From Daphnia pulex (Eukaryota; Arthropoda; Branchiopoda; Diplostraca; Daphniidae): a stretch of 64,000 nucleotides of DNA. Below the pieces are notes generated by a model that had not been told where the DNA came from, searched no databases, and worked only from the letters and a program-made list of their open reading frames with translations. This document shows positions 23,230 to 35,165 of the stretch, one piece after another (within the stretch, counting starts at the first letter, position 1; every line of letters begins with the position of its first letter). The translations under genes and the position numbers were made by a program. The DNA is taken from the NCBI RefSeq assembly GCF_021134715.1, contig NC_060023.1:10416001-10480000 (forward strand), given 5' to 3'.

Positions 23230-25683
23230 AGCACATTGATAAAGTGAGATTTACCTCATCACTAGTGAATGCTGATACCAAGAGGCTACTGGGGTTGTTG
23301 ATTGAAGATGTCCGATTCACAAGAGATATTGCAGTGTTAACAGCAAGACATCACTTCAAGCCACTGTTCCAAACCCAGTTGAAACAAATAGAGTTAATCT
23401 GCTTGAAAAAATTTTACCCATTCTGACATCATTTGTTCAGGTAGGTGGAAATGTTAGTTTTGAACCATGTGATCAAATAAATTAAACCTCACTTTTTAAT
23501 TGTTAGTTTATGTGTGTCTCCATAAGCAATGTGACTATAGTAGCCCAGTTGAACAACAACAAGTTGGTCCATGCTTCTGTTAACAATCTGAGTTTAGACG
23601 GAAGCATTTTACCACGCTCACAGATATTGCACTCTGTTGTCTGATAGATGTGTTTTCATGTCAACTTCTTCAGACCGTAGCTTCTACTGAAAGGTATTTT
23701 TCTTTGTAGTACTACCAAATCACCGTAACTGATTTAACACTATATCAATCTAGAGATGGAAAGGTCAACCAGCAATCACAATTTGCCGAATCACGAACGA
23801 AAACTTGGAGCCGTGTTTAGCAGAATTTTCAGTTGGAGTTCAAACAGAAATTCTCGTTGACCCAGTTTTACCGGCCATCACGGTAAGTGTAATTGAATAA
23901 TTATTGTGTTGCGTATTCTTAATTGTTCAAATTAAGGTCATCCAAGAACTAGTTTCGAGTTGAATTTGCCACGCTGCGCATTACTATTCGACGGCCATTC
24001 CATCATTGAAGCTGAAGGATTAAATTGGAAGCTAGCTGATAACGATCTTGATCTCAAACAAGAAAGAATCAGTTTCGATTGCGAGGTAACTATTTTCGTA
24101 AAATGTGATTTTTCCTTCGTGAAAACGGTTATTTAACTTTGATTACATCACATAATAAAGGCTGCCACAATCCACAAACAAATGTGGGCTGGTCAGCATT
24201 GTCCATTTGTGCGTTTGCTTCCCCTACCGTTACCAGTTTTCCGAAGCCTGCCAACAGGAGATGGTGAGCGTCTTCAAGTGGCTAAAATCGCTGCACAAAA
24301 AGCCTCGGCTTCCTGGACAAATAGAGCCACTTTATCGTGACGTTCGTCTGTCAGTTGCACTATTTTCTATGGTGCTCTGTGACGACCCATTTGAGGTCAA
24401 GCTCCGTGATAACTACGAACTGCGCGAAGATTAATTTCGTGAGAGTCTCAAACGTAAGCGTATGTTGAACGCTAAAATTGAAGAACTCCGAAGAACGCAC
24501 CCACTTCTGACGCAAGTAAGTCTCCTAATAAACCTGCACAAGTTTCAGCTAATAACAGTTTCGTTCATAGGGTAAAATTGATGAGCTTTATACAAATCTG
24601 GGAGGCCGAAATGTTGAGATATTTGTTCAGCGAGCGCAACGCATGTACGAGGCGAGGCCGATGAGAACGGCTCTGTTCCGATGGGAAATGGAGCAAGTTG
24701 ATTTGATGGCTTTAGCCGATCCATCTTTCCACGGTTACACCAATGTCGTCCGCAATATCCAGGAGATGGATCCTGACAGCTCGTGGCCTGATGAAGAAAT
24801 AGATTTTATTACGCTGTGGTGTCGTGCAGTCCGCGCAACATGTCATCGATGGCGATGTTTACTTCGAGATTTCCCGCAACCGCTTCTCGACATTCACGAA
24901 TTGCTGCTCTTTGGTCGACTAGCCGGAGCTGAACAACAGTCTTCCTGGCGAGCTCGACGAACCTGTACTGTTTCTGTAGCGGCCCCCTGGAGTGATGTAC
25001 AGATCGAACGTGGAATGAACCAACTGAAATTTTACCATGATTTTTCTTGTGGCGCTGAGAGCTGGCGTCTGGCCTACGGTGCTTGTTGGGAGCCCGTGAT
25101 AGCCCAATGCAATCTAGCATGGGATTTCGTTTCACCTCCTTCAAAAGGTAAAAATTAATTAGAAATAATAACAATAATAATAAACATTAAATTTACGTTT
25201 TCCCTACGACTAGGATCCTAGTCCAGCTTTGCCTTTTTGGGATAAAATTCTTCTACTCCTCCACGGTCGAGTTTACGTTGTCTGTTCAACAATTAACTCT
25301 ACTACTCCATACATCACTTTATTGATCCTTATAATACCACTGAAGAGATGGAGCTAACTTGGACCGATTTGGCAATGGATTGGACTAATGCCAATTTTAT
25401 CCTAAAAGGTATTGAATAGTTTCGTTCTTATTCATCGACTTTCAAAATTAATTCATTCGAGTTGTTGCGTTTAGGCGAATTCAACGTCTATGTCAGAACG
25501 GCTTCCAAATACGATGATTGTCGTCTTTTGCATTTACCTCGACTGAAGCTGACCATCGGGCTGACCTGGCATTGTTTGGCCGATCCCAACGAACATCTCG
25601 CTGATACAACCCTGTGCTCCCGATCGAATTCCAGAATACTCGAGCAATCAGGAGCACGATTCAACGTCCGAGTTCGAGTGGGG
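23230..25683 (+). pseudogene. BLTP2: hobbit/BLTP2 internal fragment, broken, unit A
   Basis: Internal exons of the bridge-like lipid transfer protein family (fly hobbit, human BLTP2/KIAA0100), which forms long lipid conduits at ER-plasma-membrane contacts. Recognisable blocks are NLGGRNVEIFVQRAQRMYE, CWEPVIAQCNL and VYVRTASKYDDCRLLHL, across several introns with GT/AG borders. It is a fragment: there is no N- or C-terminal part. A 1-nt deletion near 23390 shifts the frame in an otherwise fitting exon. An in-frame TAA at 24432-24434 follows NYELRED where the reading continues FRESLKRKRML. The right end stops at GAGTGGGG near 25683, at the junction with retinol-saturase sequence. It cannot make the protein. 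Confidence 0.85.
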
Positions 25684-26242
25684 CAAATGGAAATTTCCTA
25701 CGTAGTGAATTTCCACGTCAAATTCGTAACCCTCGTCTCTGAAGGTATGACAGGCCCCACCAAATTTGTAATGTTTTTCGAGAACTAGGACTTTCATTCC
25801 AGCTTTGCTGAGAAGGGCTGCTGCGGTCATTCCTACATTACATAAGACATTATTAAACATACACTAACGTATTAATTTAACGGGGAAAAGGATCAATCGC
25901 ACCTCCTATTCCCGAACCGGTTAGAATTGCGTCCCATTTCTTCTCTGTCGCCAGCTGCGTGGTGAAAGCTGTAAAATCACCAGAAACAAATCAAATTAAA
26001 ATACAGACCCATTTTTACGAGTAAGGTGGATTTAAAGAGACTTCTTTTCATGACTTGATTTCGTTTGGTATGATCAGTTTCTAATGGAGTCACTGGCCTT
26101 TTCGTATCTTTAGCAGAAGGCGATTTCCACTTTCCGGAATTCGAATTTTCAGGCGAATCGAACATCGAAGAAATATTTTTTCACGAAATAACAAATTACG
26201 ACTGCGAAAATTATCCCAATTTGATGTTGCACGTTGGAAAGA
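25684..26242 (-). pseudogene. Retinol-saturase 5' fragment (exons 1-3, partial), A/B junction
   Basis: The minus strand carries exon 1, exon 2 (SGIGG region near 25905-25970) and part of exon 3 ([22 protein letters not shown], then [13 protein letters not shown]). Exon 3 ends at 25684, where it meets hobbit sequence tail to tail. Lesions: the start codon region is replaced, and a 7-bp duplication after KKYFFD shifts the frame. The upstream box reads TTTAAG instead of TATAAG. Homology to the intact gene's promoter side continues to about 26620. Confidence 0.88.
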
Positions 26243-27176
26243 ATAATTGTCTGAATGAGTATAATTGTCTGCATGCGTCGGCTGTTGTGGATCACTTGCA
26301 ACTAACTTAAAAAATTATGATTGGAAATATTTACACTTTCTTGCTTCAATACCAGTTTTTGTCCAAAGGGGTTTGTTGGCATCATTCTGGAGTAAAATCA
26401 CTTTAACAGGAGATGGTGTTCAATTTCCTTTTTATGCTTAAAATGTCATTTTTATGTAGTTGAACTGCGTTTGAAAGGAAAAGATATTCTTGAACGAATT
26501 GGTATTCATTTTCACTAAATAGTCGTCAGAAACTGGAAATAGTTGTATTATACAGGACGCAGCGCGTTTTCTGTTTCCCAATATAGAAATTCCTCACTGT
26601 AAGCAATTTGCAGTCAATATTAGTCTCTATTTCACATGGGACATGAATATAAAATCATATTTGAATGCGCTTCGATTTCTCTCTAGGGATGTAGGGTACC
26701 TCGGGTACAAATTGGTGCCGCATTCTCGCCCAAATTAAGTCCTATAATACTATTTTGTTCGATTTTGTTTCAATTAAAAAAAAGGTAACGCGCTTGAGAT
26801 CAAATTTATGTTTCACTCTGACATTTATGTACATTCCAAATCTCCAATAGTTGAATAAAAAAACCGAAAATGTGTTCATAAATTTTTACAACTTTAAAAA
26901 CTAAAATCTCTTAGGCTATAATTTGCGCAAAAATTGAATAAAAAGAAAAAAAATTAGGAGATGACCGCCCAATGTAGAAGAAATTTCATGACTTTTAGCC
27001 AATTGCTTACGTGTAGCCTCCGTTTAGTTTAACTATTTTCGGAAACCGTACGATAATTAAGACAAACACTGTGGTTTCAAGACAGCATTTGCCACCAATT
27101 GCCAATTGCCGATTGCCGAAAAGTCTTCTCATCTTTTATCATCATCATGTCTAATAACACGAGCCCGAGTGAGAAA

Positions 27177-27263
27177 GTAGTTATGCTTCCCATGAGAGTC
27201 GAACACAAGTGCCGTGTCATTCTGTGACAATTCACGAAGACTTAACTGACTCACCCACCCGAC
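27177..27263 (-). tRNA. tRNA-like relic, unit B
   Basis: Same sequence as the relic at 19138-19224, with degenerate acceptor stem. Confidence 0.35.
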
Positions 27264-28119
27264 TTAATGTAGTACCATAAAAAGGCAAATTTTGTTGGTA
27301 TTAGGAGATGATTGGCAGCTGTTTACATACTTATTTCAAAATTTAAAGTTCATTATTATCGTTTGTTGATTGATTGCAGGGCACATAGTATTGCTTGCGA
27401 CACACCATTTTCTACAGTTGTCAATCATCATGACATGCTCGCCGTCGTATATAAAGACAAAATCACAAGTAAAATTAATCTAAAAAAATTTAAATAAATA
27501 AACCAAAGAAAAATTATTCTTTCGACTTAGCCATTTTTTAAACATTTCTATGCTCCTATTGGCTAGCGTATAACTTCTCTGTAAGATTGGGACTAATATA
27601 CCATTTGTCATAGTTAGGGAAACGTTTTAAAAGAGATTATTTGAATTTGAATGATTTACAAAATTTGGTTGAATCTCGGTTACCATAGAAACGAAGCAGA
27701 CAAAAACCATTTCATTTTCAAAACGGTTAAAGAACCCCCTTAGTCCTGACCTGACCGTCCTGACATTTCTCTGACACACAAATAAAAAAAAATTATTTCT
27801 GGGTTTTAACATAGTTCTAAATAAATTTCTTAAAATTCAGTCAATTCCTATCCTTGTGGTTCAGTTTTCAAAATTGTTTTTTAAATCTTACAGGTCTGTG
27901 ATTATCGAAGAATCGAATCCATCACCATCTATCCTTTTTTTTCGTGTTTGCTACCACCCTATTAGTAATTTTTTATTATGTTAAAATGTTTTTATTTTCC
28001 CTTAAACTCCAATAGCTCTGAAACAAAAACAGTGAAACAAAACAAGTAAACAAAACAACGGATAAATTGCTAAATAATGAACAATTTGGCAACGGTTAAA
28101 ATTTAAAATTCAAATTCAG

Positions 28120-28133
28120 CCACCAGGGGGACT
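28120..28133 (+). promoter_or_regulatory. CTCF-like motif, unit B
   Basis: CCACCAGGGGGACT, unchanged from unit A, upstream of ankyrin copy B. Confidence 0.3.
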
Positions 28134-28363
28134 TCCGCTGTATTGCAGCCCAGCATCTCAAGGACGAGGAAAAAACCGTTAGAAAGTTTCTCGTACTTGT
28201 GCCAGGCAGACATCGTCAATCAGAGCTCAAGAATCTTAGTTGAAATTTCGTAAATTTTAACTTTTTCTACTTCAGAATTGTTTTCTTCTTACTTCAACAC
28301 GGTAAGCCTCTATTTTCTAATTGTTTAGTACAATTACTAACCTAGTTTTGCTAAAATTGGTAG

Positions 28364-28626
28364 AAGAATCAAGTTCATCTCCCACCATTTTGAAGACTGC
28401 TTCCAATTTATCTTCCACATAACTGGGATTTGTTCCTACTGAATATTTGTTTCTTCTAACATCAACAAGGTAAACCTTTTTTCTTTCCTAATTTTGTATA
28501 AAAAAATAACTTGGTTTTTGTAAAATTGTTTAGGAGATCAAATACATTTCCCACGGTATTCGAAGACTGCTTCCAATTGATCTTCCATCTAGGTGGCATT
28601 TGTTTTATTTTTCTTCAAATTAGCAG
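28364..28626 (+). other. Duplicated leader exons, unit B
   Basis: Mini-exons 28364-28469 and 28534-28626 with conserved borders. Slightly shorter than in unit A. Confidence 0.45.
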
Positions 28627-28732
28627 GTATTTATCACATGACATTCTTCTTTATATGTGTACTAAAATTTTAAATTTATCAGAACAGTACTGACTACAGA
28701 GACCGTCTGACCAACCCAAAGCACGGAAGAAC

Positions 28733-30259
28733 ATGGGTTCTAAAAGGAAAGCTGGTGATGTGACACCTGAATGTCAGGAACATAGTAATCCCGCTAAGAA
28801 AAGGAAGAATGATGTTGAATCTCTTCTGCTTGAAGTTGAAAACCAGAATGTGGCCTACTGGAAGTATTTTGTCGAAGAATCTACTGGCAACTTCCCGTTG
28901 AGTGAACAGTGGAGATTAGTATTCATTCCTGCCCTATCTGACACCACTATTTCAGACCAGATCTTTCATATCCTCAAGAAGAAGTACCCAGACATCGACC
29001 TCATGAAAAAAGAAGAGAAAACAAAAAATCCAGATTGTATGATTCTACCACAGGACGCTGATACAGAGCAGCTCATTGAAGTACTGGAGCTGGTCGGCGC
29101 TGCGTGTGTTTTTTATGGGAACGCAAAAGATCGAAGATACGGCTGGAGCTTCTGGTATAAAGCCACGAATCTGCGAGAAGGCAATGCCATTCCGAAGTCT
29201 ACTTTTCTTCAATCTGAAAACCTAAAACTTGCTATGAGGAAAAAACTTGAATTCCAAACTGTTCAAGAATTGGAAGATTTGTTACGGCAGAGGCGAACGC
29301 ACTGGGCGACTCAAGCAATCTTCACTTCTCTACGTATTTCGAAGAAGTGTGACTGCTATCAGAAAAGATTCGTTGTCTACAATTTGTTCAAATTCGCTCT
29401 TCAAGGATGGGGGGACCGCAATGTCCCTCGGCCCCGCGCTTTCGCCATATCCCTCACCCTTTTTGAGCTCTTCGGTAAAACAAAATTTTTGGACGAACTA
29501 GTGAAAAATGAAACGAACTTGGAAGATGTGGTCCACTCAACGTTCACCGAATTCTTCAACACCCTGAGGGACCCAGTCAAGAATCAAACAGAACTGGCTG
29601 CAGTATTGACATACGAAAATTTGATGACTTCTCTGGTTTTCTCTTTCGTATACCAGGTGAAAGTTCACGATGACGCTCGAAATGATCAAATCAAAATCAA
29701 AGATTATACGATCAAATCAAAAGCCGACAAGCTTGAAGAAATTTCACAGCTGATTCTTGTTATTCTCAAACTGCTGGTGTCAATTCCGAAATCGAAGAGT
29801 GAAAGCAAGCGATTGAAGAGTCAGCTAGAAGTATACATCAACATCTTTGAACTCAAGCGGGTATCTCAAAAACCGAACCTCTTGCTTAGAGTATGCACGT
29901 CGCACCAAGGAACACCCAACGAGTTCAAGCTGATCAAGTTGTTGCTGAAAGCAGGAGCGGATCCCAACGCTGTAGATCAACAACGCTGCAGCCCTCTTCA
30001 TCTGCTGGCAGACTGCGAAGTTGAATCCTCTCACATGTGGGACGATCCTTCGTATTCTACTCGTGCTGAAAACTTCATATCGACCGTTCGACTTATCTTG
30101 CATGACAAATTCCACGAAGAACAAGTTAATCTCAGTGGCCAATCAGCATTGGAGTGTATTCAAAATCTTCTTTCGCGGTATCCAAATGACGAATTAAGCC
30201 GACTGGTAGTCAATTTCTCGCAGGGTGTTCGTCCGTTATCTTGCATCGCAGCGAATTAA
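28733..30259 (+). CDS. Ankyrin-repeat protein, copy B (508 aa, shortened tail)
   Basis: Same architecture as copy A. The N-terminus is MGSKRKAGDVTPECQEHSNP and the neighbouring stretch is YWKYFVEES. The protein ends PLSCIAAN followed by TAA: GCGAAAGAA of copies A and E is GCGAATTAA here. The stop therefore falls inside the BC-box-like motif and removes its last hydrophobic position and the 24-residue tail. Remnants of the lost tail remain in the 3'UTR. The second ankyrin region differs from A (DCEVESSHMW, HDKFHEEQ). The frame is otherwise open over 508 codons, so it is probably translated. Confidence 0.83.
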   Translation: MGSKRKAGDVTPECQEHSNPAKKRKNDVESLLLEVENQNVAYWKYFVEESTGNFPLSEQWRLVFIPALSDTTISDQIFHILKKKYPDIDLMKKEEKTKNPDCMILPQDADTEQLIEVLELVGAACVFYGNAKDRRYGWSFWYKATNLREGNAIPKSTFLQSENLKLAMRKKLEFQTVQELEDLLRQRRTHWATQAIFTSLRISKKCDCYQKRFVVYNLFKFALQGWGDRNVPRPRAFAISLTLFELFGKTKFLDELVKNETNLEDVVHSTFTEFFNTLRDPVKNQTELAAVLTYENLMTSLVFSFVYQVKVHDDARNDQIKIKDYTIKSKADKLEEISQLILVILKLLVSIPKSKSESKRLKSQLEVYINIFELKRVSQKPNLLLRVCTSHQGTPNEFKLIKLLLKAGADPNAVDQQRCSPLHLLADCEVESSHMWDDPSYSTRAENFISTVRLILHDKFHEEQVNLSGQSALECIQNLLSRYPNDELSRLVVNFSQGVRPLSCIAAN

Positions 30260-31131
30260 GCTTAGCTTGAAAGAATCAACTCCCCTGTGACGCTTCAGTC
30301 TATGGTTTTGCAGCACTAGTTCGTTTCGATACTGAATTAAATTGTTTTCCTTTTTGGCGTCTACACTAACTTCCGAAATTTGTCGTATTGTTACTTGTCT
30401 TTCGTTTGCATCGAATAACAACCTTTGCTTGTGAATAAATAGAACGCGTTAATAACTTATTATCTGATATTTTAGCTCTATTTCTTGCATTTTGCACTTG
30501 GTTTTCAACTTTTTTCACAAATCTCATAAGTCGAAAAGAACATGCTATGAAGAAGAAGAACTTAGGTTAAAGTAATTTTTCATAATCCTTAAAACTTAAA
30601 AGTAAAAATCCATTACTTCTTTCAATTAATTTGAAGTCACTCTCCTTTCCGCTCCTATCATCTTCGATTTCAATTCGATTGTTCGATTCGAATTAATTCG
30701 AGTGGGAGGTTGGAACATTCCGTACCTTTGGCAACGCAACGCAATTAGGCCTGTTTAAATACAGACGAAGTGACGGACTGACTTTAGTAAATAAACAAAA
30801 TGGGTAGCCTGCAATAGTTTATTGTTTATTCTGTTTCTTGTCATTATTTTTTTTTTCCATTTTAAACGGTAAAAAGAGTAATTTTTGGTTTAACAAAATT
30901 GTAATGCTAAATTTTCTTTTTCTGTAGTCTTCTACTGTATGCTCTCAACTTAATTTTCAAGCGTTAAACTAAAAATCAAAGTCCGTCTAGGTCTAATCGC
31001 CCTACTTCAACCTTCTGTACAAAATACTTATTTAAAAAAAATATTTATTTTAAATTTCACTGTTGTACTTGTAAGTATTCACTGTTTATTTTTGCACAGT
31101 CTTTATGTTATTCATAACTTTTTCCCTTTAC

Positions 31132-33585
31132 AGCACATTGATAAAGTGAGATTTACCTCATCACTAGTGAATGCTGATACCAAGAGGCTACTGGGGTTGT
31201 TGATTGAAGATGTCCGATTCACAAGAGATATTGCAGTGTTAACAGCAAGACATCACTTCAAGCCACTGTTCCAAACCCAGTTGAAACAAATAGAGTTAAT
31301 CTGCTTGAAAAAATTTTACCCATTCTGACATCATTTGTTCAGGTAGGTGGAAATGTTAGTTTTGAACCATGTGATCAAATAAATTAAACCTCACTTTTTA
31401 ATTGTTAGTTTATGTGTGTCTCCATAAGCAATGTGACTATAGTAGCCCAGTTGAACAACAACAAGTTGGTCCATGCTTCTGTTAACAATCTGAGTTTAGA
31501 CGGAAGCATTTTACCACGCTCACAGATATTGCACTCTGTTGTCTGATAGATGTGTTTTCATGTCAACTTCTTCAGACCGTAGCTTCTACTGAAAGGTATT
31601 TTTCTTTGTAGTACTACCAAATCACCGTAACTGATTTAACACTATATCAATCTAGAGATGGAAAGGTCAACCAGCAATCACAATTTGCCGAATCACGAAC
31701 GAAAACTTGGAGCCGTGTTTAGCAGAATTTTCAGTTGGAGTTCAAACAGAAATTCTCGTTGACCCAGTTTTACCGGCCATCACGGTAAGTGTAATTGAAT
31801 AATTATTGTGTTGCGTATTCTTAATTGTTCAAATTAAGGTCATCCAAGAACTAGTTTCGAGTTGAATTTGCCACGCTGCGCATTACTATTCGACGGCCAT
31901 TCCATCATTGAAGCTGAAGGATTAAATTGGAAGCTAGCTGATAACGATCTTGATCTCAAACAAGAAAGAATCAGTTTCGATTGCGAGGTAACTATTTTCG
32001 TAAAATGTGATTTTTCCTTCGTGAAAACGGTTATTTAACTTTGATTACATCACATAATAAAGGCTGCCACAATCCACAAACAAATGTGGGCTGGTCAGCA
32101 TTGTCCATTTGTGCGTTTGCTTCCCCTACCGTTACCAGTTTTCCGAAGCCTGCCAACAGGAGATGGTGAGCGTCTTCAAGTGGCTAAAATCGCTGCACAA
32201 AAAGCCTCGGCTTCCTGGACAAATAGAGCCACTTTATCGTGACGTTCGTCTGTCAGTTGCACTATTTTCTATGGTGCTCTGTGACGACCCATTTGAGGTC
32301 AAGCTCCGTGATAACTACGAACTGCGCGAAGATTAATTTCGTGAGAGTCTCAAACGTAAGCGTATGTTGAACGCTAAAATTGAAGAACTCCGAAGAACGC
32401 ACCCACTTCTGACGCAAGTAAGTCTCCTAATAAACCTGCACAAGTTTCAGCTAATAACAGTTTCGTTCATAGGGTAAAATTGATGAGCTTTATACAAATC
32501 TGGGAGGCCGAAATGTTGAGATATTTGTTCAGCGAGCGCAACGCATGTACGAGGCGAGGCCGATGAGAACGGCTCTGTTCCGATGGGAAATGGAGCAAGT
32601 TGATTTGATGGCTTTAGCCGATCCATCTTTCCACGGTTACACCAATGTCGTCCGCAATATCCAGGAGATGGATCCTGACAGCTCGTGGCCTGATGAAGAA
32701 ATAGATTTTATTACGCTGTGGTGTCGTGCAGTCCGCGCAACATGTCATCGATGGCGATGTTTACTTCGAGATTTCCCGCAACCGCTTCTCGACATTCACG
32801 AATTGCTGCTCTTTGGTCGACTAGCCGGAGCTGAACAACAGTCTTCCTGGCGAGCTCGACGAACCTGTACTGTTTCTGTAGCGGCCCCCTGGAGTGATGT
32901 ACAGATCGAACGTGGAATGAACCAACTGAAATTTTACCATGATTTTTCTTGTGGCGCTGAGAGCTGGCGTCTGGCCTACGGTGCTTGTTGGGAGCCCGTG
33001 ATAGCCCAATGCAATCTAGCATGGGATTTCGTTTCACCTCCTTCAAAAGGTAAAAATTAATTAGAAATAATAACAATAATAATAAACATTAAATTTACGT
33101 TTTCCCTACGACTAGGATCCTAGTCCAGCTTTGCCTTTTTGGGATAAAATTCTTCTACTCCTCCACGGTCGAGTTTACGTTGTCTGTTCAACAATTAACT
33201 CTACTACTCCATACATCACTTTATTGATCCTTATAATACCACTGAAGAGATGGAGCTAACTTGGACCGATTTGGCAATGGATTGGACTAATGCCAATTTT
33301 ATCCTAAAAGGTATTGAATAGTTTCGTTCTTATTCATCGACTTTCAAAATTAATTCATTCGAGTTGTTGCGTTTAGGCGAATTCAACGTCTATGTCAGAA
33401 CGGCTTCCAAATACGATGATTGTCGTCTTTTGCATTTACCTCGACTGAAGCTGACCATCGGGCTGACCTGGCATTGTTTGGCCGATCCCAACGAACATCT
33501 CGCTGATACAACCCTGTGCTCCCGATCGAATTCCAGAATACTCGAGCAATCAGGAGCACGATTCAACGTCCGAGTTCGAGTGGGG
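31132..33585 (+). pseudogene. BLTP2: hobbit/BLTP2 fragment, unit B
   Basis: Same exons and same lesions as the unit A fragment: the frameshift near 31292 and the in-frame TAA at 32334-32336. Shared lesions mean the fragment was already broken before the array expanded. Confidence 0.85.
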
Positions 33586-34144
33586 CAAATGGAAATTTCC
33601 TACGTAGTGAATTTCCACGTCAAATTCGTAACCCTCGTCTCTGAAGGTATGACAGGCCCCACCAAATTTGTAATGTTTTTCGAGAACTAGGACTTTCATT
33701 CCAGCTTTGCTGAGAAGGGCTGCTGCGGTCATTCCTACATTACATAAGACATTATTAAACATACACTAACGTATTAATTTAACGGGGAAAAGGATCAATC
33801 GCACCTCCTATTCCCGAACCGGTTAGAATTGCGTCCCATTTCTTCTCTGTCGCCAGCTGCGTGGTGAAAGCTGTAAAATCACCAGAAACAAATCAAATTA
33901 AAATACAGACCCATTTTTACGAGTAAGGTGGATTTAAAGAGACTTCTTTTCATGACTTGATTTCGTTTGGTATGATCAGTTTCTAATGGAGTCACTGGCC
34001 TTTTCGTATCTTTAGCAGAAGGCGATTTCCACTTTCCGGAATTCGAATTTTCAGGCGAATCGAACATCGAAGAAATATTTTTTCACGAAATAACAAATTA
34101 CGACTGCGAAAATTATCCCAATTTGATGTTGCACGTTGGAAAGA
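33586..34144 (-). pseudogene. Retinol-saturase 5' fragment, B/C junction
   Basis: Copy of the fragment at 25684-26242, with the same 7-bp duplication and exon-3 truncation. Confidence 0.87.
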
Positions 34145-35078
34145 ATAATTGTCTGAATGAGTATAATTGTCTGCATGCGTCGGCTGTTGTGGATCACTTG
34201 CAACTAACTTAAAAAATTATGATTGGAAATATTTACACTTTCTTGCTTCAATACCAGTTTTTGTCCAAAGGGGTTTGTTGGCATCATTCTGGAGTAAAAT
34301 CACTTTAACAGGAGATGGTGTTCAATTTCCTTTTTATGCTTAAAATGTCATTTTTATGTAGTTGAACTGCGTTTGAAAGGAAAAGATATTCTTGAACGAA
34401 TTGGTATTCATTTTCACTAAATAGTCGTCAGAAACTGGAAATAGTTGTATTATACAGGACGCAGCGCGTTTTCTGTTTCCCAATATAGAAATTCCTCACT
34501 GTAAGCAATTTGCAGTCAATATTAGTCTCTATTTCACATGGGACATGAATATAAAATCATATTTGAATGCGCTTCGATTTCTCTCTAGGGATGTAGGGTA
34601 CCTCGGGTACAAATTGGTGCCGCATTCTCGCCCAAATTAAGTCCTATAATACTATTTTGTTCGATTTTGTTTCAATTAAAAAAAAGGTAACGCGCTTGAG
34701 ATCAAATTTATGTTTCACTCTGACATTTATGTACATTCCAAATCTCCAATAGTTGAATAAAAAAACCGAAAATGTGTTCATAAATTTTTACAACTTTAAA
34801 AACTAAAATCTCTTAGGCTATAATTTGCGCAAAAATTGAATAAAAAGAAAAAAAATTAGGAGATGACCGCCCAATGTAGAAGAAATTTCATGACTTTTAG
34901 CCAATTGCTTACGTGTAGCCTCCGTTTAGTTTAACTATTTTCGGAAACCGTACGATAATTAAGACAAACACTGTGGTTTCAAGACAGCATTTGCCACCAA
35001 TTGCCAATTGCCGATTGCCGAAAAGTCTTCTCATCTTTTATCATCATCATGTCTAATAACACGAGCCCGAGTGAGAAA

Positions 35079-35165
35079 GTAGTTATGCTTCCCATGAGAG
35101 TCGAACACAAGTGCCGTGTCATTCTGTGACAATTCACGAAGACTTAACTGACTCACCCACCCGAC
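35079..35165 (-). tRNA. tRNA-like relic, unit C
   Basis: Copy of the relic at 27177-27263. Confidence 0.35.

Larger units (their letters stand above)
18080..26119. repeat. Tandem array unit A (8,040 bp)
   Basis: First unit of the direct tandem array. The left edge is sharp: flanking sequence changes to retinol-saturase exon-1 sequence at about 18080. The order is retinol-saturase 5' fragment, inverted tRNA-like relic, leader exons, ankyrin gene, hobbit fragment, next retinol-saturase fragment. It is longer than the others mainly because 19358-19497 (140 bp) is replaced by 7 bp in units B-E. Confidence 0.9.
26120..34021. repeat. Tandem array unit B (7,902 bp)
   Basis: Direct copy of the unit. 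The next unit begins exactly 7,902 bp later. B and C are almost indistinguishable; a visible difference is C at 27277 against T at 35179 (GTAGTACCATAAA versus GTAGTACTATAAA). Confidence 0.92.

Noticed and set aside
24809-25174. 121-codon minus-strand frame recurring in each unit
   Set aside because: It is the shadow of the hobbit exon on the opposite strand. It recurs only because the unit is duplicated, and has no family motif.
25462-25788. 108-codon frame crossing the hobbit/retinol-saturase junction as a new fusion protein
   Set aside because: The second part is antisense retinol-saturase sequence, and the first lies in a fragment with upstream stops. The frame is open by chance across the join.
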